From: Acidobacteriaceae bacterium
Lineage (GTDB): Bacteria; Acidobacteriota; Terriglobia; Terriglobales; Acidobacteriaceae
DNA length: 64,000 nt
NCBI GenBank assembly: GCA_028283655.1
Contig: JAPWKE010000003.1
Span: forward strand, 310,001-374,000
Direction: 5' to 3'
This document shows positions 51,541 to 60,900 of this stretch, piece after piece. Position 1 is the first letter of the stretch; each line of letters opens with the position of its first letter. A program made the translations under genes and the position numbers. The notes beneath the pieces were generated by a model, which did no database searches, had not been told where the DNA came from, and was given only the letters and a program-made list of their open reading frames with translations.

Positions 51541-53208
51541 CTATCCGCGCGTCTGCTTCGTGGGTGTCGAGTAGAGCGAGATATAGGGATCGTTCGAGCG
51601 ATTCGCACTCTTCATCGCCGAAACAACTTGCTCATACTGTTCCGGAGGAAGCACACGAACAAATGTCATCATGCCTTGCATGAACCGGCTCCAGTTGGGC
51701 CTGAGTCCCAGGTTCTCTGGCTTTTGGACCAACTTTTCCATGTTCATCATGGTTCCTTCCATATAGGCGTCCTGCGGAAAGTTAGGGACGTCATTCGCGT
51801 TCGGAGAGATTTCGGCCTTCTGCGCTTTCATGCTGTCAGCGTCCATGTCGAACGCATTCTGATTCCGATATTGCAAATCGCTCATGCGGGGTTGGCGCTT
51901 GCTCTGCTCCTGCATCATTCCCCTCATTCCGGCATCCATCTCCGTGTTCGCGAGCGGCCCTTCTCCGTTCGCCTGTGTACCGGCTGCGAGAGCGGCCGCT
52001 GGTACAGCAGAGTCGCTGGCTGTATTTGGGTTCGATTCGTGCTTCATCTGCATACCGGGCATATCATGCATCTCCATGCCCTGCATCTCGTCCTGCTGCT
52101 GACCGGGGTGGAGGAGCTGACCGTGGCTATCGTCTCCCCGCATGCCACGGCCACCGGGATAGCCAGCCGCTCGGGTCATCGGCCCCACATGAGAGGACAT
52201 CTGGTTCATCATGTGGTGGGGCAGATGGCAGTGAAGCATCCAGTCTCCCGGGTTGTCGGCGACGAATTCAACGTCCCGTGCTTGTGCCACACCGACCAGC
52301 ACGGTGTTCCCGGGCCACCACGCCGTCTCAGGAATGCGTCCGCCTTCAGTGCCTGTGGTGTAGAAAGTATGTCCATGAACGTGCATCGGATGGTGGTCCA
52401 TGCCGAGATTGATGAACCGGATGCGTATGCGTTCTCCCTGACGCACGATCAGCGGCGTTGTCGCTGGACCAGCCTTGCCGTTCAGAAGGAGCCAGTTGAA
52501 CTCCATGTTCATCGTGTTCGGTGTGGTCTGGTTTGCGAGAACCGCATACTCCTGAAGATGGATGACGTAGTCCTTGTCGCAGTGAGGCCGATACGGCACC
52601 CTGGGGTGCATGATGACCGCGCCTAACATGCCTGCCATCTCCTGCATGGCCATGTGAGAGTGATAGAAGAATGTGCCTTCCTGATGGATCGTGAAGTGAT
52701 ATTCGAACGTTTCGCCTGGCTTGACGGGTTCCTGACTTATCCCCGGCATACCGTCGAACCCGATGTGGTCTTCAAATCCGTGCCAGTGGATCGAACTCGG
52801 TTCGGGGAGCTCGTTCTTGAAGATCACCTTTACGCGATCACCTTGCGTGACCTGAATCGTGGGACCTGGCGACGAACCGTTGAAACCCCAGACATCGATC
52901 GTCTTGTCCGGCGCAATCTGCTGTTTAAGGACATGAGCTGTAAGGCGAAAAACCTTCACGTCTCCCTCCCACTCAAAGGGCAGGTCTCCGACATCGGTCG
53001 TGACCACCGGTACAGTGGGGAACGGTCCTGAATGGGTATTGACTTTGGATAACGACCCACTGGCTGTACCTAAGTAGCCGCCCTTTGGAGCAACCTGCGG
53101 TCCAGCGGCATGTGGATCGTGAGTGGAGGCACTGGCGGGTCGGTCAGCCGCGAAGAGGGCTGCGCCCAACGCCGCCGTACGCTGCAGAAAGGTTCTGCGG
53201 GTAGACAT
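51541..53208 (-). CDS. multicopper oxidase, copper-tolerance type
   Basis: 555 aa. Tat-like leader (MSTRRTFLQRTAALGAALFA), three cupredoxin domains with copper sites HWHGF, HSHM, HHPMHVHGH and HCHLPHHMMNQM (HCHxxxHxxxxM) near residue 330. This is a complete type 1, 2 and 3 set. An unusual C-terminal ~200 residues follow: Met/His-rich (QQQDEMQGMEMHDMPGMQMK), then a conserved helical part (QDAYMEGTMMNMEKLVQKPE). It probably oxidises Cu(I) in the periplasm. The tail may bind Cu(I) or anchor to a partner. Confidence 0.93.
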   Translation of the reverse strand: MSTRRTFLQRTAALGAALFAADRPASASTHDPHAAGPQVAPKGGYLGTASGSLSKVNTHSGPFPTVPVVTTDVGDLPFEWEGDVKVFRLTAHVLKQQIAPDKTIDVWGFNGSSPGPTIQVTQGDRVKVIFKNELPEPSSIHWHGFEDHIGFDGMPGISQEPVKPGETFEYHFTIHQEGTFFYHSHMAMQEMAGMLGAVIMHPRVPYRPHCDKDYVIHLQEYAVLANQTTPNTMNMEFNWLLLNGKAGPATTPLIVRQGERIRIRFINLGMDHHPMHVHGHTFYTTGTEGGRIPETAWWPGNTVLVGVAQARDVEFVADNPGDWMLHCHLPHHMMNQMSSHVGPMTRAAGYPGGRGMRGDDSHGQLLHPGQQQDEMQGMEMHDMPGMQMKHESNPNTASDSAVPAAALAAGTQANGEGPLANTEMDAGMRGMMQEQSKRQPRMSDLQYRNQNAFDMDADSMKAQKAEISPNANDVPNFPQDAYMEGTMMNMEKLVQKPENLGLRPNWSRFMQGMMTFVRVLPPEQYEQVVSAMKSANRSNDPYISLYSTPTKQTRG

Positions 53209-53215
53209 GAATCAA

Positions 53216-53262
53216 TCTCCGTGTGAATTGTCGGTCTATGAAATGTGCCAACGACACGGAGA
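53216..53262 (-). promoter_or_regulatory. leader hairpin that hides the oxidase ribosome binding site
   Basis: On the minus strand TCTCCGTGT (53254-53262) is exactly complementary to ACACGGAGA (53216-53224), which contains the GGAGA Shine-Dalgarno sequence 7 bases before the start codon at 53208. The 9-bp stem encloses a 29-nt loop. In the folded state the ribosome site would be covered. Confidence 0.5.
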
Positions 53263-53331
53263 CGAGCACGCTGATGTAGCGTGAATGAGTATTCCGTGCA
53301 GCGGCAGATTGTCCTGGTCAAGGACGGCCGA

Positions 53332-53781
53332 CTACACGCGGAGAACGCTACCGCTTTCTAGAGGGGAGATACTTCGCAGCGGTGGAGTTTCGGAACGCGC
53401 CAGCAGCATCGGCTCCGCTACACGGCCATGGTCAAGTGAGAACACCGCTACGATCGCGACTGCCTGGAGCGAAGCAAGAGACACTTTGAATTGCTTTTCA
53501 CTCTGGATGAGGGCTACGTCTTCTTTGCAGACCTGATGCGCGCATTGTGTGTGTATGGCATGCGCCTGATCGGGTACGGCAGCGGATCGCCGGCCCATTC
53601 CGCAGTCCTTCATGCTTGGCATTGACGACTGCGGCTCAGCCTTCGCCGCCGCCTGCTGTCCATGGCACGCCATTCCCATCGCTCTGAAGTCGCACACGAC
53701 TTCGCACTTTGCGGAGATGCAGGAAATCACCAGCATCAGTGCCGCGAGAAAAGTGCTCGAAATGAGTTTGGCAGGTTTCAT
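53332..53781 (-). CDS. secreted Cys/Met-containing small protein (copper-linked)
   Basis: 149 aa with a signal peptide or anchor (MKPAKLISSTFLAALMLVIS). Then CEVVCDFRAMGMACHGQQ, SMPSMKDCGMGRR and CAHQVCKED form a Cys/His/Met metal-binding region. A hydrophobic stretch near 100-115 is followed by a Pro/Ser tail ending GSVLRV. The same layout occurs in the gene at 60256-60636. Not a named family to me. Confidence 0.65.
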   Translation of the reverse strand: MKPAKLISSTFLAALMLVISCISAKCEVVCDFRAMGMACHGQQAAAKAEPQSSMPSMKDCGMGRRSAAVPDQAHAIHTQCAHQVCKEDVALIQSEKQFKVSLASLQAVAIVAVFSLDHGRVAEPMLLARSETPPLRSISPLESGSVLRV

Positions 53782-53869
53782 GGCGCAATCGGTGTACTAC
53801 CCGAGGTAGGTAGTTTGATGGTCCTGGGCCTCAGAGTGTTGCTGCTGTCTGTTGATCTTGTGCACGGTA

Positions 53870-54184
53870 TTACGACGCAGCTTTGATTTCTTTCACTGTG
53901 ATCGTGGTGCCATTCACGTCTCCCCTGACGCGCACGTTGGAACCGGCGACCTTGTCGATCTGCGCCTTGTCACCCTTGAGCGTGTAGAGCTTGTCCCCAA
54001 CCACCAGCGCAAATTCAGACCCAGATTTGACGCAGGCCCGGGTGCATTCGGCGGCCGAGGCGTTCTTCATCATGTGGTGCTTTCCACACATGGAGTCGGT
54101 GACGGTGCCCCGAATTTCCTGCGTCTGGGCGATAGCGGCGGAGGTGAGCACGAATGCGGCGGCGATTGCGATTTTCTTGAGCAT
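53870..54184 (-). CDS. DUF5818-like secreted protein
   Basis: 104 aa. Signal peptide (MLKKIAIAAAFVLTSAAIAQ), then GTVTDSMCGKHHMMKNASAA, ECTRACVKSGSEFALVVGDK and a small beta domain. The His-His-Met-Met and Cys pattern suggests metal binding and a disulfide. Such proteins are common in Acidobacteriota. Start MLKKIAIAA with AGGAGAAC is preferred over an earlier codon. It lies 7 bases after cusA. Confidence 0.78.
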   Translation of the reverse strand: MLKKIAIAAAFVLTSAAIAQTQEIRGTVTDSMCGKHHMMKNASAAECTRACVKSGSEFALVVGDKLYTLKGDKAQIDKVAGSNVRVRGDVNGTTITVKEIKAAS

Positions 54185-54191
54185 GGTTCTC

Positions 54192-57100
54192 CTAAGTGCC
54201 CGAAGGCGGTTGAGGCGGCACGAGCGTGCCACGGTGGAACGAGCGGGTCTTCATCATGAGGAAGAAGACAGGAACAAGCAGAAGGACGTGGATGGTGGAC
54301 GTAATCATGCCGCCTACGATCGGTGCAGCAATCGGCTTCATCACGTCGGAACCGATTCCCGACTCCCACAGAATCGGCACGAGGCTCGCTAGAACGGCGC
54401 AGACGGTCATGAGCTTCGGTCTTAGGCGCTGGACGGCGCCCTCGATCACAGCAGCTTCTATGTCCTCTTCGGAATGGATCTCACCGGACGCGATGTGCCG
54501 CGCGAGCGCTTCATGTAGGTAAACGACCATCACAACGCCGGTTTCAACGGCGATGCCGAAGAGAGCGATGTACCCCACCCAGACCGCCACGTTGAAGTTG
54601 TAGTGCAGAAGCCATTGCAGCAGCAGCCCTCCGGTGAGCGCATAGATTGTCGGAACGATTAGGACAACCGCCTCCGCTGCCGAATGGAAGACCATGTACA
54701 ACAGCAGGAAAATCACAAAGAAGACAATCGGGAGGATGAGCTTGAGACGCTGACGAGCGCGCGTTTCAAATTCATATTCTCCAGACCATTTGTAGCTGTA
54801 TCCACGCGACAACGAGACGCTGTTCTGCAGCCGTCGGGATGCATCGCGAACAAAGCCGCCATAGTCGGCGTTCTTCAAGTTGATATACACGTAGCCGGTG
54901 AGTTGGCCGTCTTCGTCGCGGATCATGGCCGGTCCTTGAGTGAAAGAGACCTTCGCGACTTGGGCCAGCGGAATCTGGGCACCGGACGGTGTAGCGATGA
55001 GCACATTGCGCATTTTCTGCACGCTGTCTCGGAAGTCCTGCGCGTAGCGCACACTGATCGGGTAGCGCTCGCGGCCTTCGATGTTCTCGGCGATGTTCCG
55101 GCCACCGATTCCGGAAGCCACCGCGGTCTGAACATCCGAAACACTCAGGCCGTAGCGCGCGGCCTCCGGTCGATTCACCTCGACATTCACGTAAAAGCCC
55201 TGGGATATTCGTTCCGCGAAGACGGACCTAGATTGGGGCATGGATGAGAGCACTCCCTGAATCCGGGACGCGAGCTGTTCGATGCCGTCAACGTTCGGCC
55301 CCTGCACCTTGAGCCCGAGTGGAGTCTTGATGCCGGTGAGTTCCATGTCGAGCCGGTTCTCCACCGGGCTGGTCCACGTATTCGATAAACCGGGAAACTG
55401 CAGCTTCGCGTCCATCTCCTGAATGAGCTTTTCGTAAGTGATTCCGGCCGGCCATTGGTCGCGCGGCTTCAGCATGACCGTGGTGTCGTACATGTCGAGC
55501 GGAGCGTTATCTGTCGCGCTGTCCGACCGTCCGACCGTCCCAAAGACGCTTGCGACTTCAGGAAAGGAACGAAGTATCGCGTCCTGCTTCCGCAGTAGCG
55601 TCCTGGCCTGCTCGATGTTGATTCCGGGCAAGGCCGTAGGCATGTAGAGCGCAGACCCTTCGAACAGAGGAGGCATGAACTGGCTGCCCAGATGCAAAGC
55701 GACAGGCAAGGTTGCAAGCAGAAAGAGCAGATTCAACGCGATGGTGAGTTTGCGATGTCGAAGACAGAAGCGCAATACCGGGAGGTAGAGCCTCTGCGAC
55801 ATCCGAGACAACGGGTTTGCCCTCTCCGGGCGAAGGCGGCCGCGGATCAGCATCACCATCAGGACAGGGACCAGCGTGATGGCGAGCACGGACGAGGATG
55901 CGACAGCCAGCGTCTTCGTCCACGCGAGCGGACGGAACATCCGGCCCTCCTGCGCCTCTAGCAGGAACACAGGAAGAAATGAAACGACGATGATTAGGAG
56001 CGAGAAGAAGAGGGCGGGGCCAACCTGTTTCGCAGAGCCGATCAAGATCTCCCTTCTTTCCACGCCGGAGATGGGAGCTTCTGAAGCAGCCTGTCGGTCT
56101 GCAAGATGCCTATAGCCGTTCTCCACCATGACAATAGAAGCGTCGACCAGCACTCCGATGGCGAGAGCAAGGCCGCCGAGCGACATGATGTTCGCGCTGA
56201 CTCCAAGCAGGTAAATGGGAATGAAGGAGATGAGGACCGCAATTGGCAAGGTGAGGATCGGGATGAGCGCCGAGCGGAAGTGGAAGAGGAACACGATGAT
56301 GACGAGGCTGACGATGATGGCTTCTTCGATCAAGTCGCGTTGCAGCGTGGAGATGGAGTCCTGGATCAGGCCGGATCGGTCATAGGCCGACACGATCTTC
56401 ACCCCCGGCGGCAGAGATGGTGCGATCTCTCTGAGCCTCTGCTTCACTCCCTGGATAACCTTCAGAGCGTTCTCGCCTTGGCGCATGACGATGATGCCTC
56501 CGACCGTCTCGCCGTGGCCGTTCCAGTCCGCCGCTCCCTCTCGAATGTCGGGCCCAAACGCGACCGTTCCCACGTCACGCAAGAGCACGGGAGTGCCGTC
56601 CTTACTCGAAACCGCCACGTTTGCAAGGTCATCAAGTGAGCGTAGGTAGCCGAGACCGCGAATCATGTACTGCGCGCCGCTGAGGTCGAGCACGCGTCCA
56701 CCGACCTCATTGGTGCTCGCCTTGACACGATCGATCACCGTGGACAGCGGGATGTTGTATGCCAGCAGCTTCGCCGGATCAAGCCGCACCTGATACTGGC
56801 GGACGAACCCGCCGATACTCGCGACGTCGGCTACGCCGGGAACGGTCTCGAGTGCATAGCGAAGATGCCAGTCCTGCAAACCTCGCAGATCGGCGAGACT
56901 GTTCCTCCCACTGGTGTCGACGATGGCGTACTCGAAGACCCAGCCTGCACCCGTCGCGTCCGGGCCGATGGCCGGATGAACCTCGGCTGGCAAGCGACCG
57001 CTGATCTGCTGCAGGTATTCCAGCACTCGCGAGCGCGCCCAGTAGAGATCGGTGCCGTCCTGAAAGACGACGTAGACGTAGGAGTCCCCAAACATGGTCT

Positions 57101-57353
57101 GCGCCCGTACTGCCTTGACGTGAGGCGCAGCGAGCAGACTTGTGACGATGGGATACGTCACCTGGTCTTCGATCACGTCGGGCGGTTGGCCCGTCCACGG
57201 CGTGTGCACAATCACCTGCACGTCCGAGATGTCCGGAAGTGCATCGAGGGGAACGTGTTTGAGCGACCACACTCCTGCGAGCGTCAGCAAGAGAACAGTC
57301 GTGAACACCAGGAAGCGGTTGCGTGCGCAGAGGTCGATCACTTGGGCGAGCAT
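54192..57353 (-). CDS. cusA: heavy-metal RND efflux pump CusA/CzcA type
   Basis: 1053 aa HME-RND transporter. The start is MLAQVIDLCARNRFLVF, with VQVIVHTPWTGQPPDVIEDQ near residue 45. AIGVLVDASIVMVENGYRHL in TM4 carries the proton-relay Asp and Glu pattern of the Cu/Ag subfamily. FGIAVETGVVMVVYLHEAL lies in TM10. It exports Cu(I)/Ag(I) from periplasm or cytoplasm. cusB lies 2 bases upstream, and the order is cusC-cusB-cusA. Confidence 0.96.
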   Translation of the reverse strand: MLAQVIDLCARNRFLVFTTVLLLTLAGVWSLKHVPLDALPDISDVQVIVHTPWTGQPPDVIEDQVTYPIVTSLLAAPHVKAVRAQTMFGDSYVYVVFQDGTDLYWARSRVLEYLQQISGRLPAEVHPAIGPDATGAGWVFEYAIVDTSGRNSLADLRGLQDWHLRYALETVPGVADVASIGGFVRQYQVRLDPAKLLAYNIPLSTVIDRVKASTNEVGGRVLDLSGAQYMIRGLGYLRSLDDLANVAVSSKDGTPVLLRDVGTVAFGPDIREGAADWNGHGETVGGIIVMRQGENALKVIQGVKQRLREIAPSLPPGVKIVSAYDRSGLIQDSISTLQRDLIEEAIIVSLVIIVFLFHFRSALIPILTLPIAVLISFIPIYLLGVSANIMSLGGLALAIGVLVDASIVMVENGYRHLADRQAASEAPISGVERREILIGSAKQVGPALFFSLLIIVVSFLPVFLLEAQEGRMFRPLAWTKTLAVASSSVLAITLVPVLMVMLIRGRLRPERANPLSRMSQRLYLPVLRFCLRHRKLTIALNLLFLLATLPVALHLGSQFMPPLFEGSALYMPTALPGINIEQARTLLRKQDAILRSFPEVASVFGTVGRSDSATDNAPLDMYDTTVMLKPRDQWPAGITYEKLIQEMDAKLQFPGLSNTWTSPVENRLDMELTGIKTPLGLKVQGPNVDGIEQLASRIQGVLSSMPQSRSVFAERISQGFYVNVEVNRPEAARYGLSVSDVQTAVASGIGGRNIAENIEGRERYPISVRYAQDFRDSVQKMRNVLIATPSGAQIPLAQVAKVSFTQGPAMIRDEDGQLTGYVYINLKNADYGGFVRDASRRLQNSVSLSRGYSYKWSGEYEFETRARQRLKLILPIVFFVIFLLLYMVFHSAAEAVVLIVPTIYALTGGLLLQWLLHYNFNVAVWVGYIALFGIAVETGVVMVVYLHEALARHIASGEIHSEEDIEAAVIEGAVQRLRPKLMTVCAVLASLVPILWESGIGSDVMKPIAAPIVGGMITSTIHVLLLVPVFFLMMKTRSFHRGTLVPPQPPSGT

Positions 57354-57355
57354 GG

Positions 57356-58918
57356 CTACATGCCTCCCTGAGCGTCGATCCGCATCTGCTTCACTGCGAT
57401 GGTCCTACCATTCTGTTGTGCCGTAACGGTGACCTGCCAGCTTCCACCGGCACCGAGCTCACCGCTGCCTTCGTAGAGACCACCGCCCTTGGGAGTCAGG
57501 CTGCTCGTTGTCTTCATGGCTGCCATTCCCATGGCCGGCATCGACGGCATGAAGAACGTGACGGAGACCTGGGCTCCGTCGAGCGCCTTCCCATCGGCCC
57601 CGGTCAGCTTCACCCGAAAGACGTTCGCTCCTTTGTGGGGAGGATCGGGGTCTGTTGAGAACGCAACCGTTGCGCTGGTCTGCGGTGAATTGGTTGGAGA
57701 GGCTTGCGTCGATGGTGTGGCCACTGGCGGCCCGCCAGCTGCCTGGAGCTGGCTTTCAGAGTCGAGCAGGAAGTTTGCGGATGTCACCACACGCTGATGA
57801 GGCGCAAGCCCGCTGACGATTGCCACGTCAGTGCCATTTGTGCGCCCGAGCACCACCTCCCTAGGCGTATACGCGCCATTACCGTCGTCCACAAACACGA
57901 GTTGCCGCGTGCCAGTCTGGAAGACTGCGGATGCCGGAACCGTGAGCTGCTCTCCGGCAGCGGACTTCAAGACGACATTCACAAACATCCCCGGTTTCAG
58001 CCGGGTTCCCGGGTTCGGGACAGTGAGTCGAACCTGAACAGTTCGCGTCGCGATATCCACCTGCGGCAAAATCTGTTCGATGCGGGCATTCAGGGTTCGC
58101 CCTGGATAGGCGTCCACCGCGATGGCGGCAGAATCGCCGGGCTTCAACGATCCAACATCTTCCTGAAAGACCTGCGCGTTCACCCATACACGCGAAAGAT
58201 CGGCAACGGTGTACAGACGGGTGGAGGGCTCCACGTAAAGACTCGGCAGCGCATTTCGTTCGGTAATGAATCCAATCACCTCCGAGTCGATGGTGATATC
58301 CGTCGCTGACTTGCCGCTCGCCTGAAGCCTCGACAATTCCGCCGCTGGAACATTCCATTGGCGAAGGCGCTGCTCCGCGGCCGTGGCAAGGCTGGCTGCT
58401 CCTTGCGCTACGCCCTCCACAGAGCTATGGGTCAAAGCGCGTTCGTTCTCACGCGCAAGCAGATACTCGCGCTCGGTCGCTGCCACATCGGGGCTGTAGA
58501 TGGTGAATAGCGGCTGTCCCTTGCGCACGTACTGGTAGGTAGCGTCCGCAAGGACTTTGCGTATATATCCGGGAAAGCGTACCTGCACATACGACAGCAG
58601 CCTCTCGTCAACGGCCACAGTACCGGTGGCACGAATGTCCTCACTTATGCGCTTGTATTCGGCCGTCCCCGTTTGCACGCCTATAGCGCGCGCTTGGTCC
58701 GACGACAGTTGAACTGGAGCTAGTGGAGCTTCCGACGTTCGCATAGCCCGGGTCGTTTGCGTAGTTGCCAAAGAGGGCTCGGGGCCAGAGGCCAGGACAT
58801 CTGTTTCCTTGGGAGTTCTGGGTGGTGGCCTTCGCGGATAGCGGAAGCTCATCACACCAACAACGAGGATCAGAATGGCCGCCCAAACGAGAGAAGTGCG
58901 CAAGACAGTTTTGTTCAT
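57356..58918 (-). CDS. cusB: CusB-type periplasmic adaptor fused to a FixH/YtkA-like domain
   Basis: 520 aa. N-terminal anchor (TSLVWAAILILVVGVMSF), adaptor body with GTVAVDERLLSYVQVRFPGY, lipoyl-like parts and a coiled-coil, then beta-barrel (GMFVNVVLKSAAGEQLTVPA). The last ~90 residues form a separate YtkA/FixH-like beta-sandwich (VFRVKLTGADGKALDGAQV, VTFFMPSMPAMGMAAMK) with a Met cluster. It links CusA and CusC. The added domain may bind Cu. It overlaps cusC by 4 bases. Confidence 0.93.
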   Translation of the reverse strand: MNKTVLRTSLVWAAILILVVGVMSFRYPRRPPPRTPKETDVLASGPEPSLATTQTTRAMRTSEAPLAPVQLSSDQARAIGVQTGTAEYKRISEDIRATGTVAVDERLLSYVQVRFPGYIRKVLADATYQYVRKGQPLFTIYSPDVAATEREYLLARENERALTHSSVEGVAQGAASLATAAEQRLRQWNVPAAELSRLQASGKSATDITIDSEVIGFITERNALPSLYVEPSTRLYTVADLSRVWVNAQVFQEDVGSLKPGDSAAIAVDAYPGRTLNARIEQILPQVDIATRTVQVRLTVPNPGTRLKPGMFVNVVLKSAAGEQLTVPASAVFQTGTRQLVFVDDGNGAYTPREVVLGRTNGTDVAIVSGLAPHQRVVTSANFLLDSESQLQAAGGPPVATPSTQASPTNSPQTSATVAFSTDPDPPHKGANVFRVKLTGADGKALDGAQVSVTFFMPSMPAMGMAAMKTTSSLTPKGGGLYEGSGELGAGGSWQVTVTAQQNGRTIAVKQMRIDAQGGM

Positions 58919-60174
58919 CGCAGGGTCGCTCCTGTCAGCGTTTCCAGCCGGGCGACTGCCAGTTCATGATCTGCGAGCGTCTGCAACATTTCCATTCGAA
59001 GGTTGAGGAGTGCAAGGAAAGACGAAATCACATGGGCGAACTGCTCGCGGTTCGCGGCGTATGCATTCAGCGTGGCACGGTACGCCGCATCCGATTGCGG
59101 CAGCAAGCCGTCGCGGTAGTCGGTGAGAATCTCAGCATCACTAGCCGCCTTGGCATGTTGCTGCGTAGCGTCGGCCATCTGCTGCTGTAACTGAGCGTCT
59201 AGCAGGTCGCGAGATTGGGCCAAGGCCTCCGCGGCTCGGGTCACCTCAGCGTTGATGCGTTGTTTGCGAGGTAAACGCATCTGCACAGTGAGCATGTAAT
59301 AGTCGCGATACTTGCGATCCGTGTTCTGGTACATGTAGCTCACTTCGAAGTCAGGCTTTCCTTCTCGCTTGGCGGATGCGAGCTTCGCCTGTTGCTCTGC
59401 AGAGGCTCGGGCGTCGGCCTGCACCTGCGGGTTCTGCGTTCGGATCTGGGCAAGGATGTCCGCATCGGAAACGGTCAGCGGAGTTTCCCGCAGTCCCTCG
59501 GTGACGACATCGGCTGACGCCTGGTCGCGATGCAGAACGCTTTTGAGATGTGCCTGCAACTCGGCAACGCGTTCGTGGTGCCTCGCGACTTCGCGCACAA
59601 GCTTGGTGCGCTCGATCTGGGCCTGTAGGACGTCCTGTTGCATGCCTTCGCCGACCTGATAGTGCAGTGTGGCGTCCTGAATGAGCTGGTCTAACTCCGC
59701 CTTGCTCGCCTCGAGAATCGGGAGTGTCTGCTGGAGATAGGCGAGCTGAATGTAGTCGGCCTTGATGGCGTCCGCGATCGAAGACGCCTTCAAAAACACC
59801 TCCGTGTGCACCGACTCTGCTTCGGCTGCTGCTACGTCACCGCGCAGGCGGAGCTTACCCGGAAACGGCAATTCCTGCGAAGCGCCGATGCCGATGTAGG
59901 CGAAGTCGCTATTCGTGTAACCCGCAAAAGGCTCTGGACTTCCGACGCTGAACTGCTGCACGGTCAGTTTCGGGTCAGGCAAGGTTCTCGCCCGCGCAAC
60001 CCCTTGCTGCGAGGCCTTCCAGGCGTGATTGACGGCCGAAATTTCTGGATTGTTCGCCTTCGCCTCGCTTAGCAACTCTGCGAGCGGGGTTGGAGGGGCA
60101 GGTAAATGCTGTCCACATGCTGCAGAGTGAATGCTCAGCAACAGGGTGAGGGTGCCGTATAAAGCGGCTTTCAT
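58915..60174 (-). CDS. cusC: CusC-like outer-membrane efflux protein
   Basis: 419 aa TolC family. Signal peptide ending in a possible lipobox (SIHSAACGQ), then PPTPLAELLSEAKANNPEIS and two efflux repeats. QNPQVQADARASAEQQAKLA is the conserved second-repeat motif. It is the outer channel of the Cus pump. It overlaps cusB (ATGA). The first gene of the cluster, a Cys-rich protein, lies 81 bases upstream. Confidence 0.92.
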   Translation of the reverse strand: MKAALYGTLTLLLSIHSAACGQHLPAPPTPLAELLSEAKANNPEISAVNHAWKASQQGVARARTLPDPKLTVQQFSVGSPEPFAGYTNSDFAYIGIGASQELPFPGKLRLRGDVAAAEAESVHTEVFLKASSIADAIKADYIQLAYLQQTLPILEASKAELDQLIQDATLHYQVGEGMQQDVLQAQIERTKLVREVARHHERVAELQAHLKSVLHRDQASADVVTEGLRETPLTVSDADILAQIRTQNPQVQADARASAEQQAKLASAKREGKPDFEVSYMYQNTDRKYRDYYMLTVQMRLPRKQRINAEVTRAAEALAQSRDLLDAQLQQQMADATQQHAKAASDAEILTDYRDGLLPQSDAAYRATLNAYAANREQFAHVISSFLALLNLRMEMLQTLADHELAVARLETLTGATLR

Positions 60175-60255
60175 GGAGGAAACTCCTGTCTCGATGGCTA
60201 TTCGGAGACGAGCGGGCGCGAACGCGGCTCGAACAAAGCGCGAGAAGGAGTGTGT

Positions 60256-60636
60256 CTATAAGCGAAGAATGGAGATGGTCGCCGGGGGCGATTCTGGCGG
60301 AGGTGATGCGTCTGGTCGCGAAACACCAAACGGCTGCAGCGCATCCGAGAGCGATAGGTGCCACGTTGCGAGGTATACTGCAGCGACGATCACCGGATGG
60401 AACGAGGGCACTTTCCACTGGACAGCATTGATCTGCGTGGTCTGTGGGACCTTCTGGCAGCAGTCATGCCCCGAAGACATCTGCATGTGCCCGCAATCGC
60501 CTTGCATCATCCGGCAACAGGCGCGCTCCTGCTCGCTCATCTGAGCATCGGGGAGCATGCATGCCATTGCGGGAGCTCCCGAAATGAACAGGAGCAACAA
60601 CAATGTGGCGAATTGGCGAAAACTGCGCACTGTCAA
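60256..60636 (-). CDS. secreted Cys-rich small protein heading the copper operon
   Basis: 126 aa. Signal peptide (MTVRSFRQFATLLLLLFISG), then the copper-binding-like stretch ACMLPDAQMSEQERACCRMM and GDCGHMQMSSGHDCCQK, a hydrophobic helix near 80-95, and a Pro-rich tail ending PPATISILRL. Its order of parts matches the second gene of this kind at 53332-53781. It is the first gene of the copper operon, a place often used by metal sensors or chaperones. Function unknown. Confidence 0.65.
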   Translation of the reverse strand: MTVRSFRQFATLLLLLFISGAPAMACMLPDAQMSEQERACCRMMQGDCGHMQMSSGHDCCQKVPQTTQINAVQWKVPSFHPVIVAAVYLATWHLSLSDALQPFGVSRPDASPPPESPPATISILRL

Positions 60637-60900
60637 CAGTATAACTCCGCAGTGGAAGCCGAATTGCGAGTTGTACTCCTAGAAGTACAGAGCGAGGAAC
60701 AACGATGGGCCCTGAGTTTCGGGTTTTATTTAAATGTGCGCAACCGATGAGCGGGACACGGTAACGCCTCGGCGGCTGTGCAGCGCGGAAGCGTTGGACG
60801 GCCGGAACAGCCCCGATCGCGCAAGCGGCCACGTTCTATTCCCTGAAGTGTGAAGCGAGAGCGCGTAGACCGAGCGGCCCGATCCGTTGCGTAATCGACC
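60637..60900. other. copper-operon upstream region
   Basis: No gene is supported. It must hold the promoter of the copper operon (minus strand). A short dyad GTACT-CCTAG-AAGTAC lies near 60670-60687. Structured sequence begins at 60901. Confidence 0.4.

Noticed and set aside
60256-60636. CusF-like copper chaperone
   Set aside because: It lacks the OB-fold motif and His-Met-Met spacing of CusF; it is only a Cys/Met-rich secreted protein.
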